NCBI GenBank assembly: GCA_015233755.1
Contig: JADFXA010000186.1
Coordinates: forward strand, 1 to 5,029
Reading direction: 5' to 3'
DNA: 5,029 bases
Source: Desulfamplus sp.
GTDB lineage: Bacteria; Desulfobacterota; Desulfobacteria; Desulfobacterales; Desulfobacteraceae
How positions within the stretch are numbered: position 1 is the first letter of the stretch; each line of letters begins with the position of its first letter. This document shows, in pieces, positions 1 through 4,857 of this stretch. Below the pieces are notes generated by a model. It did not search any database and was not told the DNA's origin. It saw nothing but the letters and a program-made list of their open reading frames with translations. The translations under genes were made by a program, and so were the position numbers.

Positions 1-122
1 AAATTAAACACGAATGATTTCACAAACAACATCAAAATTTTGGGAATTATACTATAAATAACCTATTTACTGCTGGCAATCAGCTTATGCAAAAACTTAA
101 TCGGAAATTACTGGTATAAACT
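1..122 (+). promoter_or_regulatory. Leader region upstream of hepT, possible promoter
   Basis: This AT-rich stretch precedes the hepT start. A TATACT at 48-53 matches five of six bases of the bacterial -10 consensus, and a TATAAA-like run lies at about 115-120, but I see no convincing -35 partner for either. No purine-rich ribosome-binding site stands just before the ATG at 123. The first 57 bases are open in one frame and end with TAA at 55-57. They could be the tail of an upstream gene, but 18 codons of low-complexity sequence are not enough to call one. Promoter assignment is weak. Confidence 0.2.
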
Positions 123-539
123 ATGAGTACACAAGATATTAGATGGCAGCAACGCTTTCAAAATTTTTTAAAATCATTTGTGCTTTTGGAAAGTGCTGTT
201 GGAAAATTCAATGATGAAGGTTTATCTGAACTGGAAGAGCAAGGCTTAGTCCAACGGTTTGAGTTTACGCACGAACTGGCTTGGAATGTGCTGAAAGATT
301 ACTTTGAATATCAGGGAAACAACGAAATCACAGGCTCACGAGATGCCACAAGAGAAGCCTTTAACAAAGGACTGATACAAGACGGTGAAGGCTGGATGGA
401 GATGATAAAAAGCAGAAATAAATCTTCGCATACCTACAACGAAGAAACAGCAAAAGAATTAGTGGAGAAAATTGTTCAAAGCTATTACAATTTGTTTTCG
501 GTTTTCAAAGATAAAATGACTTCCTTAATGGGCAAGTAG
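123..539 (+). CDS. hepT: HepT-like HEPN toxin (HI0074-type nucleotidyltransferase substrate-binding protein)
   Basis: This 138-aa all-helical protein belongs to the HI0074 / nucleotidyltransferase substrate-binding family, a branch of the HEPN superfamily. Family hallmarks seen: RFEFTHELAW at 45-54, the RDATREAF block at 73-80, a GLIQDGEGW block at 83-91, and the motif R98-NKSS-H103-T-Y105 near the C-terminus. That last motif is R-X4-H-X-Y, where Arg and His are the HEPN RNase catalytic pair and Tyr is the residue AMP-modified in the characterised HepT/MntA system. Length is normal for the family and the toxin motif is intact. It is followed after four bases by mntA, the usual operon order for this pair. 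Inferred role: cytoplasmic RNase toxin silenced by AMPylation from its partner. The start is the first ATG of the frame that gives full family length, although no good ribosome-binding site precedes it. Family assignment is firm. Activity as a toxin is inferred from the motif. Confidence 0.9.
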   Translation: MSTQDIRWQQRFQNFLKSFVLLESAVGKFNDEGLSELEEQGLVQRFEFTHELAWNVLKDYFEYQGNNEITGSRDATREAFNKGLIQDGEGWMEMIKSRNKSSHTYNEETAKELVEKIVQSYYNLFSVFKDKMTSLMGK

Positions 540-543
540 AAAA

Positions 544-867
544 ATGTTCGGATTAAAACAGACACATATCGATGCCATTAATCACTGCTTTGCCAAATAT
601 CCTGATATTGAGCAAGTAATTATTTACGGCTCAAGAGCAAAAGGCAACTACAAAAATGGTTCTGATATAGATATCACAATCGTAGGCAATTTAGATTACA
701 ACAAGCTGCTAAAATTGGAAAACGAATTGGACGACTTGCTATTGCCCTACAAAATAGACCTTTCGCTTCACTGCCAAATAAGCAATCCTGATTTATTAGA
801 CCACATACAGCGGGTAGGACAACTTTTTTATGAAAAAGAAAAGGAGACTGTCTTGCGTAAGCCGTAA
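544..867 (+). CDS. mntA: MntA-like minimal nucleotidyltransferase antitoxin
   Basis: This 107-aa protein is a minimal nucleotidyltransferase of the DNA polymerase beta fold (MNT/HI0073 type). The active-site signature is complete: G29-S30 followed by ten residues and D41-I-D43, with a third carboxylate at D72 in the strand KIDLSL. These residues bind the two metals and ATP. In characterised HepT-MntA pairs the enzyme transfers AMP units onto the Tyr of the HepT R-X4-H-X-Y motif and so neutralises the RNase. Here it starts four bases after the hepT stop, so the two are almost certainly cotranscribed and probably translationally coupled, since no strong Shine-Dalgarno site is seen. The family usually ends shortly after the HIQRVGQLFYE segment (87-97). 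The last ten or so residues look non-conserved, and the stop codon sits within a 7-bp tandem duplication, so the tail may have been altered recently. Confidence 0.9.
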   Translation: MFGLKQTHIDAINHCFAKYPDIEQVIIYGSRAKGNYKNGSDIDITIVGNLDYNKLLKLENELDDLLLPYKIDLSLHCQISNPDLLDHIQRVGQLFYEKEKETVLRKP

Positions 868-870
868 GCC
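857..870. repeat. 7-bp tandem duplication at the mntA stop
   Basis: The heptamer GTAAGCC occurs twice directly in tandem (857-863 and 864-870), and the mntA stop TAA (865-867) lies in the second copy. With one copy removed, the reading frame would pass through and end at a TAA 11 codons later instead. The duplication therefore sets the present C-terminus. It could be a slippage event or chance. The functional part of MntA lies upstream and is unaffected. Confidence 0.5.
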
Positions 871-947
871 AGGGGCAGAAATTTGTTTAAGAGCTTAAAT
901 GAAAAGAGATGTAAAGAAATCTTGAATAATACAAAGGAACTCCAGCT

Positions 948-1143
948 ATGAATCAAACAGAAGTTATAGCTAATCTGACAAAATATAAAAGCCTCCTAAT
1001 GCAACATATGCCATTTGATAAAATGTTTCTTTTTGGTTCGTATGCAAAAGGAGAGCAGCATCAAGACAGTGATGTAGATTGTAGCTATTGTAGTTGATGA
1101 AGTTAAAGGAGATTACCTTTTGACAAGGGGCGGGTTTGGGTAA
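948..1143 (+). pseudogene. Decayed second minimal nucleotidyltransferase (frameshifted, C-terminally truncated)
   Basis: A good ribosome-binding site (AAAGGA, 933-938) precedes the ATG at 948, which opens a 49-codon frame ending in TGA at 1095-1097. Residues 27-44 carry a complete nucleotidyltransferase signature: G30-S31, ten residues, then D42-V-D44. Directly after D44 the frame breaks. Ignoring the T at 1080 restores a typical continuation, DVAIVVDEVKGDY, up to about 1116, after which similarity stops and a TAA comes at 1141-1143. The intact family has roughly 40-50 further residues (a segment containing the third acidic residue and the end of the fold), and these are missing. The protein is a different subfamily from MntA just upstream, so this is not a local duplication. 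Its usual HEPN partner is not in the window. Two independent lesions (frameshift and truncation) make it a pseudogene. A single sequencing error could explain only the frameshift. Confidence 0.8.
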
Positions 1144-1285
1144 AAAGAGGCTTGAACTGCCTGAAGGAACTGTTCCTAAAAAAATTATTTCTCTTGTTTT
1201 AGAGTGGGCTTTTGACCATAAAAAAGAGTTGATGGATAACTGGGAACTTGCAAAAACCAAATATGAACAACAACTTATCGGTTAA
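1124..1285 (+). pseudogene. C-terminal remnant of a DUF4160-like protein
   Basis: In a frame different from the preceding nucleotidyltransferase remnant, 53 codons are open between TGA (1121-1123) and TAA (1283-1285). From about 1148 the translation reads like the C-terminal half of short DUF4160 proteins: a loop LELPEGTVPKKI, then a helix LVLEWAFDHKKELMDNWELA. DUF4160 proteins are small, of unknown function, and often sit beside DUF2442 genes in toxin-antitoxin-like neighbourhoods. The N-terminal half of the family, with its His-containing strands, is absent, and there is no ATG. A TTG at 1136 preceded by a purine/G-rich stretch could in principle initiate, but a truncated product is more likely non-functional. 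The stop lies five bases before the Fic gene, so the remnant may still supply leader sequence for it. The DUF4160 assignment rests on remembered family pattern and is moderate. Confidence 0.6.
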
Positions 1286-1290
1286 AGAGT

Positions 1291-1983
1291 ATGTTTATTC
1301 AAGATAAACACTGGAATATGATTCCTAATAAAAGATTGGCAAAATACTTAGCTATCCGTGAAGTTCCTTCATTAGTTTACGAAGCTGTGAATCTTGAAGG
1401 AGTTGCTATGACACTCCCTGAAATTCAAACTATATTAGATGGCATCACTGTTGGCGGGCATAAGATAAGTGATCAGAATATGGTAATAAATCAGGCGGAT
1501 ACGTGGAAACTTATTTTTAAATTAATTGATGAGAACAAATTTGGATTTAAGAAAAATATTGCACTTGAACTTCATAAAACAGCAGGAAAAGAAGAAGCCT
1601 TTGAATGGGGTGTTTTTCGTTCAGGCAATGTTTTTATTAGTGGTTCAGATTATGAACCGCCTCCGCCTGAAAAGTTAGATGAAATCTGGCTGAAAACAGA
1701 ATTAGAAATTGATTCTATCTTTGATGTATATGATAAAGCTATTGCGGCGTTTTTGAAAATGGCGAGAATTCAATTTTTTTGGGATGTAAATAAGCGTATG
1801 GGGCGATTTATGATGAATGGTATTCTGCTGAATGAAGGTTATCCAATTATAAATGTTCCAGTAAAACGTCAACTTGAATTCAATAAATTAATGTTGGAGT
1901 TTTATTCTTCAAATAACATGGAAGCTATGAATATGTTTTTACGGTCTTGTATTAATGATAAAATTATTGCAAATTTTAAGTAG
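1291..1983 (+). CDS. Fic-fold protein with degenerate active-site motif (catalytic His replaced by Gln)
   Basis: This 230-aa protein has the Fic layout. An N-terminal helix around residues 32-43 resembles the inhibitory (S/T)xxxE(G/N) motif, read here as A32-VNL-E36-G37 and followed by TLPEIQTILDG. A flap region GVFRSGNVFISG with a Pro-rich YEPPPPE lies at 107-127, and the Fic core motif at 161-172. The canonical HxFx(D/E)GNGRxxR becomes Q161-x-F163-x-D165-V-N167-K-R169-x-x-R172: the catalytic His is Gln and both Gly positions are Val and Lys. Phe, Asp, Asn and both Arg are kept. Canonical Fic enzymes use the His to activate the target hydroxyl for AMP transfer, so classical AMPylation is doubtful. 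The rest of the protein is full length and undamaged, with a conserved-looking tail (VPVKRQLEFN), so it is not simply decaying. ATG 1291 is chosen for full family length. AAAGAG (1284-1289) is very close to it, and ATG 1318 is an alternative. It follows the DUF4160 remnant by five bases. Confidence 0.85.
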   Translation: MFIQDKHWNMIPNKRLAKYLAIREVPSLVYEAVNLEGVAMTLPEIQTILDGITVGGHKISDQNMVINQADTWKLIFKLIDENKFGFKKNIALELHKTAGKEEAFEWGVFRSGNVFISGSDYEPPPPEKLDEIWLKTELEIDSIFDVYDKAIAAFLKMARIQFFWDVNKRMGRFMMNGILLNEGYPIINVPVKRQLEFNKLMLEFYSSNNMEAMNMFLRSCINDKIIANFK

Positions 1984-1988
1984 ATACT

Positions 1989-2014
1989 TACTGTATGACC
2001 CATAACAGTATAAT
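1989..2014 (+). promoter_or_regulatory. Putative promoter with overlapping palindrome upstream of the ferritin-like gene
   Basis: A perfect TATAAT lies at 2009-2014, about 50 bases before the ferritin-like start. Overlapping its left end is an imperfect hairpin: 1989-1997 pairs with 2001-2010 (nine base pairs, one bulged A at 2005, three-base loop). A -35 element is poor (CTTACT at 1987-1992, spacing 16). A palindrome placed between -35 and -10 suggests either an operator for a repressor or a weak terminator for the Fic gene, which ends at 1983. There is no U-tract immediately after the hairpin, so I favour promoter/operator. This is inference only. Confidence 0.35.
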
Positions 2015-2050
2015 TTAATTATACATATTTAATAATAAGGATTAAACAAT

Positions 2051-2056
2051 AAGGAG
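2051..2056 (+). promoter_or_regulatory. Strong ribosome-binding site for the ferritin-like gene
   Basis: AAGGAG stands six bases before ATG 2063 and fixes that start. The octamer AATAAGGA occurs twice here (2034-2041 and 2048-2055), so a second Shine-Dalgarno-like copy lies 14 bases upstream. It has no start codon at suitable distance and may be a small duplication. Confidence 0.75.
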
Positions 2057-2062
2057 AAAAAA

Positions 2063-2554
2063 ATGTCTTACAATTTTAACGCAGATGAAATTTTTGCAGT
2101 GGCAATAAGGATTGAGGAAAATGGAGCAGCATTTTACAGAAAAGCTGCAAGCCTCCAGAAAGAAGATGAAAACAAGAAGTTTTTGAATCAGCTTGCAAAG
2201 ATGGAGGATAACCACAAAACATCTTTTGAGAGAATGAAAAAAGAGCTTTCTGAAATGGAGAAAAGCAGCACTGTATTTGATCCTCAAGAAGAACTTGGTC
2301 TTTATCTAACCGCTATGGCTGATACTCACGGTGGTGAGGGAGACCCAAAAGTTGCAGACAGCCTGACTGAGAATCAGCCAATGAAAGATATTCTAAATAT
2401 CGCCATTGGTCTTGAGAAAGAGTCAATATTGTTCTATTTAGGGATAAAAAATCTTCTTCCTCCAAAATATGGTCAAGATAAAATAGATGATATAATAAAG
2501 GAAGAACAAAGACATATTGCCCAATTGAACACTTTTCTTAAAAGGCTTAATTAA
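2063..2554 (+). CDS. Ferritin-like diiron protein, rubrerythrin family without rubredoxin domain
   Basis: This 163-aa four-helix-bundle protein carries the full rubrerythrin-type ligand set. They are E18 in helix 1 (EENGAAFY, Glu seven residues before Tyr), E48 and H51 in helix 2 (E-x-x-H), E118 in helix 3 (EKESILFY, the same Glu/Tyr spacing), and E148 and H151 in helix 4 (E-x-x-H). These bind a non-haem diiron centre. Relatives reduce hydrogen peroxide or handle iron in anaerobes. The C-terminal rubredoxin domain with paired Cys is absent, and there are no Cys residues at all, so electrons must come from a separate donor if it is a peroxidase. A linker (about 70-105) containing ADTHGGEGD is longer than in minimal rubrerythrins and resembles the larger ferritin-family proteins of delta-proteobacteria-like anaerobes. 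It has its own ribosome-binding site and probably its own promoter, and is followed by a terminator-like hairpin, suggesting a monocistronic gene. The exact substrate is unknown. Confidence 0.85.
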   Translation: MSYNFNADEIFAVAIRIEENGAAFYRKAASLQKEDENKKFLNQLAKMEDNHKTSFERMKKELSEMEKSSTVFDPQEELGLYLTAMADTHGGEGDPKVADSLTENQPMKDILNIAIGLEKESILFYLGIKNLLPPKYGQDKIDDIIKEEQRHIAQLNTFLKRLN

Positions 2555-2571
2555 TTTTTTATAAAATATAA

Positions 2572-2608
2572 GACCAGAATATTTAATAAGTTCTTAAATA
2601 TTCTGGTC
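2572..2608. terminator. Perfect 15-bp inverted repeat, probable terminator between convergent genes
   Basis: Bases 2572-2586 pair perfectly with 2594-2608 around a seven-base loop. The repeat starts 18 bases after the ferritin-like stop and lies between two convergent genes. On the plus strand only a short T-containing run follows. On the minus strand the hairpin is followed by a T-rich tract (complement of 2555-2571), so it could act in either direction. Stems this long and perfect are unlikely by chance even in AT-rich DNA. The GC pairs are at the base (GACC/GGTC). Confidence 0.65.
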
Positions 2609-2648
2609 AAATTTGTTGTTCCTGACATAATTTGCAATTATATTTCTT

Positions 2649-2686
2649 ATAAATTTAGTTCTAAAATACCTAAAAACTAAATTTAT
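2649..2686. terminator. 12-bp inverted repeat downstream of the ABC transporter gene
   Basis: Bases 2649-2660 pair perfectly with 2675-2686 around a 14-base loop, 22 bases beyond the stop codon of the minus-strand transporter. The stem is nearly all A-T and no clear U-tract follows in either direction, so terminator function is less certain than for the neighbouring 15-bp repeat. Confidence 0.4.
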
Positions 2687-2708
2687 TCTTGCAGTTAAAC
2701 AGGTTCAA

Positions 2709-4346
2709 TTAAACTTTTCCTACTACATCAACAAACTTGCCATACTCCATCTTTATTATTCTATCTGCAAAGCTAAAATATCTATCATCATGGCTTACTG
2801 CTATTACAGTTTTACCATCTTGTTTCATCTGCTGAAGAAGAGTTGTGTAGAAGAATTCTCTGAAAATAGGATCCTGATCCGCTGCCCATTCATCAAATAG
2901 ACAGATAGGTCTTTTTTCGAGAAGTGCAACGATCATTGCAAGTCGTTTTCGCTGACCCGTTGAGAGATTGGTATTGGTAAAGCCTCTATCAATAAATTCA
3001 GTCTTTCTGTCCAACTGCATTATTTTCAAAAGCTTAAAGACCTGATCTTCATCAATATCATCTAATCCATATAGTTTATCAAAAAGGTGAAAATCACCAA
3101 ATATCACCGAAAACAGTTCTCTATATGCTGGATATGTAACTTTGTTTATCTGTGTTGAACCATCAAGGATAATGTTTCCAGAAGCAGGGTAGTAAAGACC
3201 TGCCAAAAGCTTCATTAAAGATGATTTACCGCTGCCGTTTCCTCCAACTATAAAGATAGTTTCCCCTTGTTTTACAGATAGATTCAATGGTCCAAGAGTG
3301 AAAAGAGGTGTATTATTTGCGTCAAGGTATGAAAAATTTAGATTTTCAAAATCAATTTTCTCAAATGATGTAATTTTTCTGACAGGAGAAGTTCTCTCTA
3401 CTTTGTAAGGTTTTGATGCCTCATCTAACCTTTTCTCAAGTGAGTATATATTTTCTACGGCAATATTTGCTCTGCTGATAAGAGGTATTGCAGAGACAAC
3501 CATGTTTGCAGGTCCTATTATAAACAACACCGCTGTGGTAACTTTTATTAAAATAGAGCCTGATATATAATCAAATTTAGGAAGAAGAAATACAATAATT
3601 GCAAGAAGTGTGTAAAAAAATACCTGAGAAAACATAATTTCAGTTACAAAACGGAATCCCGTCCTAATTTTAAGTTTTTCTGTCTCCTCTGCGACTACTT
3701 TCAAAAATCCAAAGTAATCATCGCTCTTTTTGCGATTCATCTTAAGCTCTTTAAAACCATCTAATGTGTTATAAAGCAGCTCAAAAAATTTTGTCTCTTT
3801 TAGCGTTGTCTCTCTAAGTTCGCTATCAATCTCTTTCTGATGAAGCATAAACGAGAAAATACCCGCAGATATTGCAAGCACTGTGGTGAAAAAAGCAAGT
3901 TTAGATAAATAGCCAAGGTAAAATAGACAAAAAATCAGAACAATGCCTGACTGGCAGGCATTGATAATAACGACAACAGATTCAGATATTAAATTGGTAT
4001 TTTGGGTAATCAAAGTATATATCTCTGATTTCCCAATATTCTCAAGAAATAGTAATTCAGAATCTCTTATTTTATCTGCAATCCGCACACGTATTCTATT
4101 TATAACGATTTCAGCAATTCTTGTTGATTCTGTTAATGCGTGCCGTTTACCAATCACTGCAATTGCAAAACTTATTGCAAACAAAAAAAGATATCTTATA
4201 TACCAAGAATCTTTTGTACCAGCAGATGCTGCATTTGTAATGATTCCAAGTATCAAGCCCTGAAAAGTTCCTGAGATCAATGCCATTGTCAATACAAGAT
4301 TGCCAGATATAGTTGACTCTTTTTTGTATAATGTTAGTAGATTCAT
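2709..4346 (-). CDS. Cyclic-peptide export family ABC transporter (permease fused to ATPase)
   Basis: This 545-aa complete half-transporter has about six hydrophobic segments in the N-terminal half (roughly 14-38, 50-66, 124-146, 150-168, 238-256, 266-288) and an ATPase domain from about 330. ATPase motifs: Walker A GGNGSGKSS at 368-376, signature LSTGQ at 461-465, Walker B ICLFDE ending at D485-E486, D-loop region AADQDP at 488-493, and switch H519. The LSTGQRKRLA signature and the DEWAADQDP stretch are characteristic of the cyclic-peptide exporter family that includes SyrD, PvdE and YojI, which move peptides or peptide siderophores out of the cytoplasm in Gram-negative bacteria. No peptidase domain is present, so it does not cleave leader peptides. 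The start ATG gives normal length. No Shine-Dalgarno is visible before it. It lies 103 bases downstream of the DUF697 gene on the same strand. No peptide synthetase, precursor or modification enzyme is in the window, so the cargo is unknown. Confidence 0.9.
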   Translation of the reverse strand: MNLLTLYKKESTISGNLVLTMALISGTFQGLILGIITNAASAGTKDSWYIRYLFLFAISFAIAVIGKRHALTESTRIAEIVINRIRVRIADKIRDSELLFLENIGKSEIYTLITQNTNLISESVVVIINACQSGIVLIFCLFYLGYLSKLAFFTTVLAISAGIFSFMLHQKEIDSELRETTLKETKFFELLYNTLDGFKELKMNRKKSDDYFGFLKVVAEETEKLKIRTGFRFVTEIMFSQVFFYTLLAIIVFLLPKFDYISGSILIKVTTAVLFIIGPANMVVSAIPLISRANIAVENIYSLEKRLDEASKPYKVERTSPVRKITSFEKIDFENLNFSYLDANNTPLFTLGPLNLSVKQGETIFIVGGNGSGKSSLMKLLAGLYYPASGNIILDGSTQINKVTYPAYRELFSVIFGDFHLFDKLYGLDDIDEDQVFKLLKIMQLDRKTEFIDRGFTNTNLSTGQRKRLAMIVALLEKRPICLFDEWAADQDPIFREFFYTTLLQQMKQDGKTVIAVSHDDRYFSFADRIIKMEYGKFVDVVGKV

Positions 4347-4449
4347 TATAAAATTACCATTATCGTTAAATAGTTTATGTTATGAAATCAAACCCTTGAG
4401 CTAACTATCATTTAAGTTTTTATCAGTCAAACAATAAAATAGGCTTGTA

Positions 4450-4857
4450 CTACTTCTTAAGCTTCTCTTCAAACTTCAATTTAAAGTACTCTTTTCTCTT
4501 TTCAGGGTCAAAATCAAGAAGAGTTCCTCCAGATTCAAAGTGTTGAATAAACACTGAACCAATAGAGTATGTTACAGCAGCAGAGACTGTAGGTATAATA
4601 AAAGGAGTGGTTAGCGAACCCAATATTGGAATGTTTTTTATGCTGTTTATTAATAGCCCTTTTGCAAGGGTAGATGCAGATAAGGTACTTAAAAGTGAGA
4701 GAATAATTGCCTTGGCCCTATCATTTGAAAATGGGATGTTGTAGTGTTTAGATAGCTTTGCAAGCATTTTCAACTGGACTCCTGTAACTGCTGCAATATC
4801 TACAAAGAAAAGTGGTATCAACCCTGCCCCCATAGACCACCACATATAATCTTTCAC
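4450..4857 (-). CDS. DUF697 family small membrane protein
   Basis: This 135-aa hydrophobic protein fits the DUF697 family, which also forms the membrane part of some YcjF-like and GTPase-linked proteins. Family-like blocks: WSMGAGLIP at 7-15, DIAAVTGVQLKML at 20-32, YNIPFS at 39-44, and FIQHFESGGTLLDFDP at 103-118. Hydrophobic stretches at about 8-27, 50-72 and 78-104 suggest a membrane-embedded helical core with a charged, probably cytoplasmic C-terminal tail. The molecular function of the family is not established. The start is GTG at 4855-4857. An in-frame TAA at 4864-4866 rules out a longer form, and ATG 4843-4845 is an alternative. Relatives usually have about ten more residues before the segment read here as IVKDYMWW, so the N-terminus looks slightly shortened. 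The GTG overlaps the stop of the upstream methylase-like frame (GTGA). It may be cotranscribed with the ABC transporter downstream, though the 103-bp gap leaves room for a separate promoter. Confidence 0.75.
   Translation of the reverse strand: MKDYMWWSMGAGLIPLFFVDIAAVTGVQLKMLAKLSKHYNIPFSNDRAKAIILSLLSTLSASTLAKGLLINSIKNIPILGSLTTPFIIPTVSAAVTYSIGSVFIQHFESGGTLLDFDPEKRKEYFKLKFEEKLKK

Noticed and set aside
1..57. Possible C-terminal tail of an upstream gene
   Set aside because: Eighteen open codons in AT-rich DNA are expected by chance, and the peptide shows nothing recognisable.
899..925. Tiny ATG-initiated frame between mntA and the second nucleotidyltransferase
   Set aside because: Only eight codons, with no ribosome-binding site of note and no sign of a leader peptide function.
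1127..1140. G-rich run suggestive of a G-quadruplex
   Set aside because: Only three runs of three or more G are present, so a standard four-run quadruplex is not possible within this stretch.
970..1260. 96-codon open frame on the minus strand
   Set aside because: It lies antisense to the nucleotidyltransferase and DUF4160 remnants, whose plus-strand translations show clear family motifs. The minus translation shows no recognisable domain.
2042..2287. 81-codon open frame on the minus strand
   Set aside because: It is antisense to the 5' end and ribosome-binding site of the ferritin-like gene. Its hydrophobic Phe/Leu-rich composition is the expected mirror of Lys/Glu codons.
3943..4263. 106-codon open frame on the plus strand
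   Set aside because: It is antisense to the membrane domain of the ABC transporter, which is a complete family-length protein. No independent start signal or motif is seen.
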